Positions 51,898 through 60,949 of a stretch of DNA of 64,000 nt are shown here, piece by piece. The notes under the pieces are model-generated. The model ran no database searches and was not told where the DNA came from. It was given only the letters and a program-made list of their open reading frames with translations. Each line of letters opens with the position of its first letter. Position 1 is the first letter of the stretch. This stretch comes from Vibrio maritimus. GTDB lineage: Bacteria > Pseudomonadota > Gammaproteobacteria > Enterobacterales > Vibrionaceae. A program made the position numbers and the translations under genes. The stretch covers positions 434,001-498,000 of the forward strand of contig NZ_CP090438.1 in NCBI RefSeq assembly GCF_021441885.1, in the 5' to 3' direction.

Positions 51898-52767
51898 TTA
51901 AGCTTTTTTAGTCGCGTGCTTACCCAGCTCAGAGGCTTTTTCATCTTTTAGGTAAAGGTTTTCGAAGCAGTAGTTGGTTGCTTCGATGTAGCCTTCTACG
52001 CTTCCGCAGTCAAAACGCTTGCCCTTAAATTTGTAAGCGAGAACGCAGCCTGCTTTTGCTTGTTTAAGAAGGGCGTCAGTGATTTGGATTTCACCGCCTT
52101 TGCCAGGTTCTGTTTGCTCAATAAGCTCAAAGATATCTGGGGTTAGGATGTAGCGACCGATGATCGCTAGGTTGCTTGGCGCTGTGCCTTGCTCTGGTTT
52201 TTCAACCATGTCGTCAACACGGAATAAATCGTCTTTGATCATCTCACCAGAGATAACGCCGTACTTGTGTGTTTCATCTTCTGGCACTTCTTGCACGGCA
52301 ACAATAGAGCAGCGGAACTGCTTATATAGTGCAACCATTTGTGCGAGTACGCCTTGGTCCTCATTAACACACAAGTCATCGGCAAGGACTACAGCAAACG
52401 GTTCGTCACCAACCAGTTCACGACCTGTAAGAATCGCATGACCAAGGCCTTTCATTTCGCGTTGGCGAATGTAGGTGAAATGCGCAGAGTCGATGATGTC
52501 GCGAATATCGACCAGAAGTTCCTCTTTATTGGTACCACTGATCTGGTGTTCAAGCTCGTAGTTCTTGTCAAAGTGATCCATGATCGAGTGTTTGCCACGT
52601 CCAGTAACGATACACATACCGTCCATACCTGCTTGAATGGCTTCTTCCACACCATATTCAATCAAAGGTTTGTTAACGACTGGCATCATTTCCTTAGGCA
52701 TCGATTTAGTTGCCGGTAGGAAGCGTGTTCCATAGCCCGCTGCTGGAAATAGGCACTTTTTGATCAT
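51898..52767 (-). CDS. galU: UTP-glucose-1-phosphate uridylyltransferase
   Basis: A 289-aa nucleotidyltransferase making UDP-glucose from UTP and glucose-1-phosphate. The N-terminal motif is KKCLFPAAGYGTRFLPATKSMPKEM, with Lys in MPKEMMPV; the uridine pocket region is VVLADDLCV and the GEIQITDALL segment follows. UDP-glucose is the direct substrate of the cellulose synthase encoded about 8 kb away, as well as of LPS and capsule synthesis. It forms its own transcription unit between qstR and uvrA. Confidence 0.97.
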   Translation of the reverse strand: MIKKCLFPAAGYGTRFLPATKSMPKEMMPVVNKPLIEYGVEEAIQAGMDGMCIVTGRGKHSIMDHFDKNYELEHQISGTNKEELLVDIRDIIDSAHFTYIRQREMKGLGHAILTGRELVGDEPFAVVLADDLCVNEDQGVLAQMVALYKQFRCSIVAVQEVPEDETHKYGVISGEMIKDDLFRVDDMVEKPEQGTAPSNLAIIGRYILTPDIFELIEQTEPGKGGEIQITDALLKQAKAGCVLAYKFKGKRFDCGSVEGYIEATNYCFENLYLKDEKASELGKHATKKA

Positions 52768-52949
52768 GATAAGACCCTTTATCTTTATAAGTTTTAATTC
52801 ACTGCCAACGATGGCGAATACGCCATAGTCTACAGAGTAACGTTGGGTTATGACAGTAGAAATATTGTGAAGTTCGATTCACATGCAAGTGATAAAGATG
52901 CTTGTAAAATAAAGAGTAATGGGTCTGATTTTTGTAGAAGAAAGGTTGC

Positions 52950-53636
52950 TTATGACAGCAAGTGTTGGTTTGCCCAGGCAATAGCTTGGAGCCTGTTTTT
53001 GACCGATAGCTTTCTAAAAACTTGATACAAATGAGACTTTACCGTCGACTCCGTTATGTATAAATCTTCTGAGATTTCGAGATTACTCGCACCTGATTGC
53101 AAGCAGCGTAATATTTCTATCTCTCGTGAGGTTAAATCTACCACTGTGGTAGAGGTATTCGCTGAAACGACATAGCGATAATGGTGTATAAGTTGGCTCG
53201 CCACGTCTCGCGGTAACCAGTTTTTTCCATTGATGATCTCGCCAAACCCATAGGTAATCTTACCTGCATCCTCATGGGTGTAGAAAAGCCCTTTGATGTG
53301 ACCATATTTGAGAATCTCTTCAGTGGTTAACCTGTGAGGAACGTTGATGAGAATCGTCTCAAAATTTTTGCTGGCAAGGGGGAGATTTAGCACTTGTTTG
53401 AATAGGTCTAGCGATTCTTCATAATCAAAAAGAAGGATGCGATTTCTGGGTCCCGACGCGACATTGAGCAAGTCGTTCGGAGTAATGGTTTCGATACTGT
53501 TGATGCATAGATTGGACAGCTCACTTACGCGCTGTGTGACTTCTGGATCTTTCCCAAAACTGACGTGTTGTATGGTTCGCTTATAGCTATTTTTTCTCAT
53601 AATCATTAGTAATTTTGCCACTGAACTAGCGTGCAT
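52950..53636 (-). CDS. qstR: LuxR-type regulator, QstR-like (competence/quorum sensing)
   Basis: A 228-aa protein. An N-terminal receiver-like or VpsT/CsgD-like domain (about 20-150) has ILLFDYEESLDLF. A C-terminal LuxR/FixJ helix-turn-helix (about 165-225) has LTSREIEILRCLQSGASNLE then TESTVKSHLYQVFRKL. Gene order galU-this-ssb-mshH is the one around V. cholerae qstR (VC0396). That gene acts downstream of TfoX and HapR to switch on DNA-uptake and type VI secretion genes. Assignment is by domain type plus order. The true start may be Met13 (53600; N-terminus MRKNSYKR); no candidate has a clear Shine-Dalgarno. Confidence 0.78.
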   Translation of the reverse strand: MHASSVAKLLMIMRKNSYKRTIQHVSFGKDPEVTQRVSELSNLCINSIETITPNDLLNVASGPRNRILLFDYEESLDLFKQVLNLPLASKNFETILINVPHRLTTEEILKYGHIKGLFYTHEDAGKITYGFGEIINGKNWLPRDVASQLIHHYRYVVSANTSTTVVDLTSREIEILRCLQSGASNLEISEDLYITESTVKSHLYQVFRKLSVKNRLQAIAWANQHLLS

Positions 53637-53816
53637 ATTGAAGTTTATAAAATTTGGCTTCCAGCGTTTACAACGTAAAATGGGAGAGAGTTAAAGCAAA
53701 TCAAGTAACTGATATGTATATAAGGTGGGCGCATCTTGTAGAAGGTCTGAAGTTTCAACGCTAGACTTATATTCAGACACGTGTGCTGGATTGTAGGATA
53801 GTTCACATAAGCGCTG

Positions 53817-53844
53817 TTGCTGTCTGGTTGGTTCGTGGTATCCT
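53817..53844 (+). promoter_or_regulatory. Possible ssb promoter
   Basis: TTGCTG (53817-53822), a 16-bp spacer, and TATCCT (53839-53844), about 40 bp before the ssb start. No CTG-N10-CAG LexA box was found here. Confidence 0.4.
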
Positions 53845-53885
53845 ACTAGGCTATTTTAAAACACACTGTGGTTACGGAGCAAAAC

Positions 53886-54425
53886 ATGGCAAGCCGTGGA
53901 GTAAACAAAGTCATTCTAGTGGGTAACTTAGGTAACGACCCAGAAATTCGTTACATGCCAAACGGCGGTGCCGTGGCGAATATTACAATCGCGACTTCTG
54001 AATCGTGGCGTGATAAGGCGACTGGCGAACAGCGCGAAAAAACTGAGTGGCACCGTGTTGCACTATTCGGCAAGCTGGCAGAAGTGGCTGGCGAGTACTT
54101 GAGAAAAGGTTCTCAAGTGTACATCGAAGGTCAACTACAGACTCGTAAGTGGCAAGACCAAAATGGTCAAGACCGCTACACAACAGAGGTTGTGGTTCAA
54201 GGCTTTAACGGTGTTATGCAGATGCTAGGCGGCCGTCAAGGCGGCGGTGCTCCAATGCAGGGTGGTATGAACCAAGGCGGTATGCAGCAGCAAGCTCCAC
54301 AACAACAAGGTTGGGGCCAGCCACAGCAGCCTGCAGTTCAGCAGCCAGCACAGCAAAAACCTGCTCAACAGCAGCCACAATACAATGAACCACCAATGGA
54401 TTTCGACGACGACATCCCATTTTAA
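53886..54425 (+). CDS. ssb: Single-stranded DNA-binding protein
   Basis: A 179-aa SSB. The OB-fold DNA-binding domain spans about 1-112 (ASRGVNKVILVGNLGNDPE and KTEWHRVALFGKLAEV). A Gly/Gln/Pro-rich disordered linker (about 118-168) follows, then the acidic tip DFDDDIPF that recruits partner proteins. The open frame goes up to a GTG at 53868, but MASRGVNK from the ATG at 53886 is the family start, with ACGGAGCAAAAC before it. Unlike E. coli, uvrA is not immediately adjacent: galU and qstR lie between. Confidence 0.97.
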   Translation: MASRGVNKVILVGNLGNDPEIRYMPNGGAVANITIATSESWRDKATGEQREKTEWHRVALFGKLAEVAGEYLRKGSQVYIEGQLQTRKWQDQNGQDRYTTEVVVQGFNGVMQMLGGRQGGGAPMQGGMNQGGMQQQAPQQQGWGQPQQPAVQQPAQQKPAQQQPQYNEPPMDFDDDIPF

Positions 54426-54478
54426 ATCGAGGTTTGGTGAGATCAGTGTGTAGCACTGATGGTATTGAACATAAGAAG

Positions 54479-54503
54479 CCGCGATGATCATCGCGGTTTT
54501 TTT
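54479..54503 (+). terminator. Terminator of ssb
   Basis: CCGCGATGATCATCGCGG palindrome followed by seven T's, about 55 bp after the stop. Confidence 0.92.
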
Positions 54504-54616
54504 GTGTTTCTTAGAACCTTGCCATAGCCTGTTACTTAAAGGTTTTGGTTAAATTTGATATAACAAACATTAATATAGCTGGCTATTTCTCTGTTCAAAA
54601 AGGACTTTGACAACCT

Positions 54617-56608
54617 ATGAGGCAAACTCCCACTCTCAAGCTGAGCACGCGCTTAGTCGCTTTTGTCACTGTGATCGTGATGAGTGCGGTTTTTATTCTC
54701 TTTGTCGGTGGCACTTTGTCGATTAAGCGAATGGGACAAGAGTATTTAAATCACCACTTAGCAGGGATTGTTAAGGTGATAGATAAAGAGCTTGAGGACC
54801 CAGATGCAGCGTACATGATGCAGCGCTGGATGCCCAAAATGCTTCAGGCAAGTAATATCATAGAGATGCAGCTGCTCTCATCAGCCGGTATTGTCTACCG
54901 ATATAAGAATACTTCGCCAACCATAGACAGAACCATTGTCTACAAGCAAAGCTTTGAACTCGAGAGAAATGAAGGCTACCGCGTAGAATTTGTCGCCTTA
55001 CCCCCTTATTTAGATGTTCGCTATTCGATAGAAGCCATGTGGTCGGTGACGCTGGCATTTGGCTTGATTGTATTTTGCTTAATGCAAGGTGTGAAATGGC
55101 TGCGGCAGCAGTTAGTCGGTTCTGAGCTTCTCGAAGAGCGGGGGCGTATGATCCTCGGTGGGCGTGTTGAACAATACGCTAAAGGGGATGAGCGAGAGTG
55201 GCCATACACCGCCAGTGAAGCGCTGGATATCTTAATCGAAGAGCTTCAGGATGCACGCCAAGAGCGTAGTCGATTTGATACCTTCATTAGGACTCAAACC
55301 TTCCTCGACCCATTGACTGGCAGCGCCAATCGGATGCTTTTTGATAGCAAGCTAGAGTCAGCTTTGCAAGAAAGTGGCGCTCAGGGTGGTGTCATCTTAT
55401 TCCGTATTGAGGACTGGGAACAGGCGCAGGAAAAGTTAGGTAAGTCCGCTGCCGATGACTTCTTGATTGAGGTCGGCGAGGTATTGTCTCAATCGATTCA
55501 AAAATACCCAGATGCCATATTCTCTCGTTACTACGATGCAGACTTTGCCATTTTTATTCCACACCAAAGCAGTAAGGATGTTGCGAATCTGGCGAGCCAG
55601 TGTATCCGCCAAATGGAGAAGGCACCGCCACCTGCGCCTCTTGATGAAGATAATTGGTGTCATATCGGGGTGAGTATGTACTCCGAAGGGGAGCGTCGAG
55701 GACGTATCATGGAAGAGGCGGAAACGGCCCTTAAGAGCGCTCAATTGCAGCGAGTCAATAACTGGAGCCGATTCCAAAAGCAAGCCCAGCCGTTTGATGA
55801 GCGTGGTAGTGTCCGCTGGAGAACCTTATTTGATAAAGCCTTGTTGCCTGAGAATTTGTTGATCTATGCTCAGCCCTGTTATCTGTACGAGAAAGGCAAA
55901 GAGCTGAATACGATTCACAAGGAGCTGTTTGCCAGAATCGATGATCCAGAGAGAGGAACGGTGAAGGCATCCCGATTCCACTCGGCACTGCTTCAAGTCG
56001 GGTATGAGGCAAACTTTGATAGAGCAGTACTGGGCAAGCTATTTAGAAGTATCAAGCAAGACAAGATTACGTTACCCGTTTCGATTAATGTCTACGTGGT
56101 GCCGTTTGCCAACAAGAACTACTTCAAGTGGTTCAGAGATGAGTTACTGCAACTACCGGTCGGCGTCAGAAAGCAATTGAGCTTTGAATTCTCAGAGGCT
56201 CGCTTAGTGCAGCATCTCGACTATATTCGCCCTGTGGTCAAAATGCTTTCTGGTCTCGGGTGCACCGTGATCGTTGGGCAAGCGGGACGTTCGATTGTCA
56301 GCACGCACTACATAAAGGATTTAAAAGTCGACTACCTCAAATTGCATCGCAGCCTAGTGAAACGCATTGATCAGCGAGATGAAAACCAGCTCTTCGTGCG
56401 AAGTATGGTTGGTGCATGCGGTGATGCCCCAACCAAGGTGATTGCGGTTGGTGTGGAAACTAAGAAAGAGTGGCACACATTGATAGATCTGGGCGTTACT
56501 GGGGGACAGGGGCGTTATTTCGCTGCTGAGACTCAGTTGCTGCCAGAAGTTAAAGCGAAAGCGGCGACGATCAAACCTGGACGCAGAAATCGCTGGAAGC
56601 GCTCTTAG
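54617..56608 (+). CDS. csrD: CsrD/MshH-type regulator with degenerate GGDEF and EAL domains
   Basis: A 663-aa inner-membrane protein. TM1 is at about 13-33, a periplasmic segment follows, TM2 is at about 140-160, then a HAMP-like/coiled region with GGRVEQYAKGDEREWPYTAS (typical of CsrD). A GGDEF domain follows (about 225-385), with YYDADF where GGDEF should be. The EAL domain (about 400-650) has HKELFAR where EAL should be. Both active sites are lost, so it should neither make nor cut c-di-GMP. In E. coli CsrD instead targets the CsrB/C small RNAs for RNase E decay. In vibrios this gene (mshH) heads the MSHA pilus locus; here cellulose genes follow instead. Confidence 0.9.
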   Translation: MRQTPTLKLSTRLVAFVTVIVMSAVFILFVGGTLSIKRMGQEYLNHHLAGIVKVIDKELEDPDAAYMMQRWMPKMLQASNIIEMQLLSSAGIVYRYKNTSPTIDRTIVYKQSFELERNEGYRVEFVALPPYLDVRYSIEAMWSVTLAFGLIVFCLMQGVKWLRQQLVGSELLEERGRMILGGRVEQYAKGDEREWPYTASEALDILIEELQDARQERSRFDTFIRTQTFLDPLTGSANRMLFDSKLESALQESGAQGGVILFRIEDWEQAQEKLGKSAADDFLIEVGEVLSQSIQKYPDAIFSRYYDADFAIFIPHQSSKDVANLASQCIRQMEKAPPPAPLDEDNWCHIGVSMYSEGERRGRIMEEAETALKSAQLQRVNNWSRFQKQAQPFDERGSVRWRTLFDKALLPENLLIYAQPCYLYEKGKELNTIHKELFARIDDPERGTVKASRFHSALLQVGYEANFDRAVLGKLFRSIKQDKITLPVSINVYVVPFANKNYFKWFRDELLQLPVGVRKQLSFEFSEARLVQHLDYIRPVVKMLSGLGCTVIVGQAGRSIVSTHYIKDLKVDYLKLHRSLVKRIDQRDENQLFVRSMVGACGDAPTKVIAVGVETKKEWHTLIDLGVTGGQGRYFAAETQLLPEVKAKAATIKPGRRNRWKRS

Positions 56609-56634
56609 TTGAGATTAAACCAAAGTCATTGAAG

Positions 56635-56668
56635 AAGAGCTCTATCTCGCTAGATAGAGCTCTTTTTT
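56635..56668 (+). terminator. Terminator of csrD
   Basis: AAGAGCTCTATCT and AGATAGAGCTCTT with a 4-nt loop, then T's; 27 bp after the csrD stop. Confidence 0.93.
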
Positions 56669-56702
56669 ATGCTTGTTATGCAAGGAACGTAATCGTGCCG
56701 GT

Positions 56703-58325
56703 TTAATTACTGCGGGGTCTGTACTCAGTCCAAGATTGATCGTCAAAGCTATAGAACTGCTTACCATCTACTTCGAGCATGGTGGTTCCTGAGTTCTGAG
56801 AGATGACTGGTGTTGTCGGCAGACCTTGGGTAAGCGATGCAAGTGATGTCGACTTACCTTGGTACATGTCACTCGTGACGATATTGGCAAGAAGATCGCT
56901 AAGAGCTAAGAAGCTAACGGGTTCTTCGACATCTAATTGAGCACGGTTGTCAATAGTCGCGTTACCAAAAAACTTAATACCAACAGGCACATTAGTGATT
57001 GCTTTTGTTGGAATTTCTCTCATTCCTGATATCTGCATACGGTCACCGCGAACGGCTGCGCCATGCTCCGGAAGCAATACGACAACCACGTTTCGCTTGC
57101 TCTCTTTAAGTGATTGGAAGAAGGCATACAATTCATCCAGCAGTATTTTCTGCTGGCGTTTGTAGGTGACCAAGCGAGAGCCAGATTGACCAACAACGCG
57201 GTTACCATCGTGAATGCTGATCGTGTTGTAGAGGCTCACTGTCGGTTTGTCGTGTGAAAGTTGCTCCCATTGCGAGAGAATCTGTTCATCGCTGTATATC
57301 TTGGTGCCATCAAATGCGTATTGCGACGGCGACATCGTCTCTATATCGACGGCCGGTGAGAAGCTACCGATGTTGTTGGCAATGTGTTTATTGAAACCAT
57401 CAAACTTGCCATCGTGGTTCATGAAAACCTCTTTTCTGAATCCAAGGCGAGCGAGTTGATCGAACAGTGAGCACTGTTGAGTGAGATTATCATTGAACAG
57501 GTCTGCGTGAGATTGCTGACCACAGTTAGCCCGCAAGATCCTCAAAACGGCAGGGCCACTATACGACGTGGCAGAGTTAAACTTCTTAAATAGAATGTCG
57601 AACTCTTTAAATATCGGATGATCGATGTTGCCAGAGAACTCCAAATCGTCCCAGGCCAGTGAACAAACACTGAGAAATAAAATGTCGAAGTTAGGCTGCT
57701 CTGCAAGTGCATCAATACTGGTTAGTGTCGAGGTTTTTGATGCTTGCTGATTGAAAAACTGACCAATGTAGTTGGTGAGCCCCTCTGATGAAGTATCTAT
57801 CGCCACTTGCGGTGTCTCTGGCGATATTCCTGCGGGCTGAACTTCAGTCTTTTCCAGTGGAGAGGCGGTCGTGAAGGAGACTTGCCAGAACGAACTTGGA
57901 ATAGACGCTACGATCATACCCAAGACCACGAATGTCGATAGACGTAAGATCTGATTGAGATAAAGGTAAGCCACAAATAGGACAAAGCCGAGCAACAAAA
58001 AGTCGACCGAGACAAAATCTTTTGCCAAAGCAAAAAGGTAAGCGCTATCAAATTGACTGACAAGATCCCATTGGCTAAACAAGCGTTCTATTGGTGGTAA
58101 ATAGGAGTCATGATGGAGTAAAAGCAGTGCCAATACGATGGCAACACTGTGTCTAGCTATGTTGATCCAACGAGAGCGAAGAGGGATCGCGATAAAGCAA
58201 AGCAAGCTGAAGTTGTACAAAGGAGAAAAATTCAATGTATCACTGGCGTATAAGGCCAGCTTCAGCGCAAAGTAGAGTGTCCACCAGCCTAGGGAAATGG
58301 AAACAATGGGCTTAGTACTATGCAT
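56703..58325 (-). CDS. bcsG: BcsG cellulose phosphoethanolamine transferase
   Basis: A 540-aa inner-membrane protein. The N-terminal four or five helices (about 1-150) are followed by a periplasmic alkaline-phosphatase-fold domain. The nucleophile Ser lies in LFLSVCSLAWDD (the position of E. coli Ser278), and zinc-binding residues include those in VVVLLPEHGAAVRGD. BcsG adds phosphoethanolamine from phosphatidylethanolamine to nascent cellulose and stabilises the synthase. Start ATG lies 3 nt after bcsF, so bcsE-bcsF-bcsG form one tight minus-strand operon divergent from bcsRQAB. Length matches BcsG (about 550 aa). Confidence 0.92.
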   Translation of the reverse strand: MHSTKPIVSISLGWWTLYFALKLALYASDTLNFSPLYNFSLLCFIAIPLRSRWINIARHSVAIVLALLLLHHDSYLPPIERLFSQWDLVSQFDSAYLFALAKDFVSVDFLLLGFVLFVAYLYLNQILRLSTFVVLGMIVASIPSSFWQVSFTTASPLEKTEVQPAGISPETPQVAIDTSSEGLTNYIGQFFNQQASKTSTLTSIDALAEQPNFDILFLSVCSLAWDDLEFSGNIDHPIFKEFDILFKKFNSATSYSGPAVLRILRANCGQQSHADLFNDNLTQQCSLFDQLARLGFRKEVFMNHDGKFDGFNKHIANNIGSFSPAVDIETMSPSQYAFDGTKIYSDEQILSQWEQLSHDKPTVSLYNTISIHDGNRVVGQSGSRLVTYKRQQKILLDELYAFFQSLKESKRNVVVVLLPEHGAAVRGDRMQISGMREIPTKAITNVPVGIKFFGNATIDNRAQLDVEEPVSFLALSDLLANIVTSDMYQGKSTSLASLTQGLPTTPVISQNSGTTMLEVDGKQFYSFDDQSWTEYRPRSN

Positions 58326-58328
58326 GGT

Positions 58329-58481
58329 TTAAAGTTTGGTTTCTCTTAAGTGTTTTGGGCGCTTGCTGAGTCGGGAAATAAGCCTAGCGACTATCCGGAA
58401 CACACTAGGCGCAACAATGCCGATGGCTAATCCAACAAGGGTAAACAAGCCAGCAACAATCAGAAAGTCTTCAATGTTCAT
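58329..58481 (-). CDS. bcsF: BcsF small membrane protein
   Basis: A 50-aa protein beginning MNIEDFLIVAGLFTLVGLAI, with one N-terminal membrane helix and a basic cytoplasmic tail (RLISRLSKRPKHL). Size, topology and position between bcsE and bcsG match BcsF, which in E. coli recruits BcsE to the membrane and supports BcsG. Its ATG overlaps the bcsE stop (ATGA, 58478-58481) and its stop is 3 nt before bcsG. It is short enough to be missed by automatic ORF calling. Confidence 0.88.
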   Translation of the reverse strand: MNIEDFLIVAGLFTLVGLAIGIVAPSVFRIVARLISRLSKRPKHLRETKL

Positions 58482-59908
58482 ACGTCATCCCAATCGACAG
58501 GTTTAGCATAACGGCTCATCGGTATAGCCGTATCAGCCTCCAATGTATCGGTCTCACTTTTATCAAGGTAGTCGATTGCCTGAAGGTTGGATAGTCGGTC
58601 GATGATCGTTTCTGCCGTTGTCAGTTGTATTTCGTCGATGAACAACTCGCTTGGCGCGACTGCGAAGACATTGAGCAAAGCCTGGTGTATCTCATACCGG
58701 CGTAACGAGCTGAAAAAGATCAAGACACGCCCATCGATTTGGCAAGCAATGTCTCCTCTCCGTTTCATCTTACTATACGAGACCACCTCATTGAGTGGCA
58801 CCGAAGAATAGGGAATCAGCTCGACCAGCGCATATTCTATCTGAGTATTCTGACAAAGCTCGATTGCATTGAGTGTAATCGACTTAAACTCACTATAGCT
58901 TACAAAGCCACTTTCACGGACCGGACTCTTAAATTGCTCAAATAAGCTTTGTTCGTTTAGGTAGCTAGCCTCCATCTGAGTGATAGAAGCTAGGCGAATT
59001 TGGTCATAAAGTGATGCTTCATTTCGGTTGTGCTCAACGATGCTTTGCGCCCCCGCAGTGATAAGCATATGAAAATCATTGTAACGAATACAAGGGGAGA
59101 GCTCTTTAACTACGAAATGAATGCTGTCTCCATATAAGTTCTTATTGTCGAGAATGGTTTTAGCGACGAGGCGTATGTCGTCGAATCCACGACAAGCTAA
59201 AACGACAACCGCTTCACTGCTGGTTTCTAGGACTGAATTTGGGAAATCATGAGCCTCAAATGAATGGAAACCGTGTATTTTTAGAAACTCTCTACTTGCG
59301 GCTTGGGATGAAACTAGCACTGGAAGTGTACCTCGCTGAGGGCGAGACTTCCCATCGTTTGACAAGACAAACAATTTGTTCTCTATACGAGTGTTACCGT
59401 CCCGATAAAGCGCAACTTTTAAAAAACATTGTTTTTGATGCGTTTTAAACTCACCAAGAAATATCGAACTCCCCGGCAAACTTTCACGAAATTCGTTCGC
59501 ATCGCAATCATCACTAATATTCAGTAACAGAAATGTAATGTTTTTGAAATTAACTGTTGCTTGTTCGATCGCAAATTTAACATCTAGTTTTGCGCTTTCA
59601 TTTAGATCGAGCAATATAACGATATGAACATTCTTATCATTAGGAATTCGTGAGATATCAGACAAAAAGTCAGAGATAGATAGTTCAACGTCTGGTAGCA
59701 AGATTCGGTCGAATTCTTGGTTAATAAACTCTCTACTCTTGGTGGTCAAATTACCATCAGTTGTCAGAAATTTCTTACTGAATGGGGAGGTGAATAGGTC
59801 AGCTGTCGCTTTAAAAAGCGGGATTCTTTCGCTTTGTATCAACAAATTTTCCAATGACTCCCAAGAGTTAATGTATATGATTTGCTGAATCATTTGCCTA
59901 TTTACCAT
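58478..59908 (-). CDS. bcsE: BcsE c-di-GMP-binding regulator of cellulose synthesis
   Basis: A 476-aa cytoplasmic protein with the layout of BcsE: an N-terminal degenerate NTPase-like part, a REC-like middle, and a C-terminal degenerate GGDEF (GIL) domain. The RxGD-type c-di-GMP I-site is seen as MKRRGDIACQIDGRVLIFFS, about residue 395. BcsE binds c-di-GMP and boosts the synthase. It is shorter than E. coli BcsE (about 520 aa). The N-terminal Met6 (59893) is a possible alternative start, since neither has a strong ribosome-binding site. It is first in the bcsEFG operon, 85 bp from divergent bcsR. Confidence 0.85.
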   Translation of the reverse strand: MVNRQMIQQIIYINSWESLENLLIQSERIPLFKATADLFTSPFSKKFLTTDGNLTTKSREFINQEFDRILLPDVELSISDFLSDISRIPNDKNVHIVILLDLNESAKLDVKFAIEQATVNFKNITFLLLNISDDCDANEFRESLPGSSIFLGEFKTHQKQCFLKVALYRDGNTRIENKLFVLSNDGKSRPQRGTLPVLVSSQAASREFLKIHGFHSFEAHDFPNSVLETSSEAVVVLACRGFDDIRLVAKTILDNKNLYGDSIHFVVKELSPCIRYNDFHMLITAGAQSIVEHNRNEASLYDQIRLASITQMEASYLNEQSLFEQFKSPVRESGFVSYSEFKSITLNAIELCQNTQIEYALVELIPYSSVPLNEVVSYSKMKRRGDIACQIDGRVLIFFSSLRRYEIHQALLNVFAVAPSELFIDEIQLTTAETIIDRLSNLQAIDYLDKSETDTLEADTAIPMSRYAKPVDWDDV

Positions 59909-59993
59909 TCATCATAGTGATATTGATTGAGTATTAGTGTACTATGCGCTCAAATTTAGAACAAACTTATCTTAGTAAGAGTCGTTTAAGGTA

Positions 59994-60218
59994 ATGCAAA
60001 AACACACCGCTGATGTAGAGCAGATCTATAATTCCTACGGGATTCCGGCTACTGGTTATCAGAACTTGGAACGTAAGAACGAAATAGAATCATCGCAAAG
60101 TAAATGGAGTTTTTTGCAATCAAACCACACAGTGCAAACCGATGATAAGGGTAAAACATTGGTCGTGCACGACAACCAAGTTGAAGCATTCTCAGAAGCA
60201 CAACTTGAAGGAGAGTAA
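59994..60218 (+). CDS. bcsR: BcsR-like small regulator of cellulose synthesis
   Basis: A 74-aa protein. The central segment YGIPATGYQNLERKNEIESS with SKWSFL lines up with the E. coli BcsR core (FSLPDIDYADISQ then RWPLL). BcsR together with BcsQ forms the complex needed for synthase assembly at the membrane. It is longer than E. coli BcsR (62 aa) through an acidic C-terminal tail. It is the first gene of the plus-strand operon and lies 6 nt before bcsQ. Confidence 0.75.
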   Translation: MQKHTADVEQIYNSYGIPATGYQNLERKNEIESSQSKWSFLQSNHTVQTDDKGKTLVVHDNQVEAFSEAQLEGE

Positions 60219-60224
60219 ACACTA

Positions 60225-60947
60225 ATGTCAGTGATACTTGTTAAAGGTGTTCATGCTGGGGTGGGAGCAAGTAGTGTTGCTGCCAATCTAGCGGCCGCCT
60301 ATACAGTATTGGGGCATAAAGTATTGCTGGTTGACCTCGATCCCAAGAATCTGAGTGGACCTTGGTTCGGTCATTCAACCGAGCATGTTTTTGGCTGGAC
60401 TGACGCTATTAAGCGTCAAGAGAGCTGGAAAAGCGCGCTTATGAAAGATCCCATAGGCAGTTACTTTCTGCCTCATGGAACGGCCACATTTACGTCGCTT
60501 GAATACACTGACATACTCGCTGAGATCTTGAGCGCGGCACAAGACAAGTTTGAAATCGTGATTGTTTCTGCGCCCCACGACATTTCCGATATCTTGTTTG
60601 AGGAGCGTATATCCCTAACGCTCAATGTTATTAACCCGACACCTAGCTCGGTAACACTGCTCAATCGTGCCTTGCAACGTGATGCTGCAAAGCCGTCAAC
60701 TTACTTCGTCCTAAACCAGTGTCGTCATGATGTTGCGCTGTCCAGAGACATGGCATTGGTGCTAGAGGAGTTACTCGGCACTCGATTAGTTTCTGCCCAC
60801 CTTTATTTTGATATTGCTATTCAAGAAGCCTTTGCCATGCTTGGTAATGTGATGACCGCGGCAAAGCGCTCAAATGCGGCGGTTGAATTTAGGCAATTGG
60901 CAACCGTGTTGTTGTCTCAGATAGAAAAGAACCAGCTACGCTCATAA
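60225..60947 (+). CDS. bcsQ: BcsQ (ParA/MinD-like) cellulose synthase assembly ATPase
   Basis: A 240-aa SIMIBI-class NTPase with a deviant P-loop: KGVHAGVGASSVAANLA near the N-terminus. It lacks the C-terminal P-loop Lys (GK[ST]) found in most ParA proteins, as in E. coli BcsQ (GGVGTTS). The switch strand is VLLVDLDPKNLSG. It forms a complex with BcsR that helps localise and stabilise the BcsA-BcsB synthase. A good Shine-Dalgarno, GGAGAG, overlaps the end of bcsR. bcsA starts 2 nt after its stop. Confidence 0.9.
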   Translation: MSVILVKGVHAGVGASSVAANLAAAYTVLGHKVLLVDLDPKNLSGPWFGHSTEHVFGWTDAIKRQESWKSALMKDPIGSYFLPHGTATFTSLEYTDILAEILSAAQDKFEIVIVSAPHDISDILFEERISLTLNVINPTPSSVTLLNRALQRDAAKPSTYFVLNQCRHDVALSRDMALVLEELLGTRLVSAHLYFDIAIQEAFAMLGNVMTAAKRSNAAVEFRQLATVLLSQIEKNQLRS

Positions 60948-60949
60948 AC

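Noticed and set aside
54240..54400. CAGCAG-rich repetitive DNA
   Set aside because: It encodes the usual Gln/Pro/Gly-rich linker of SSB.
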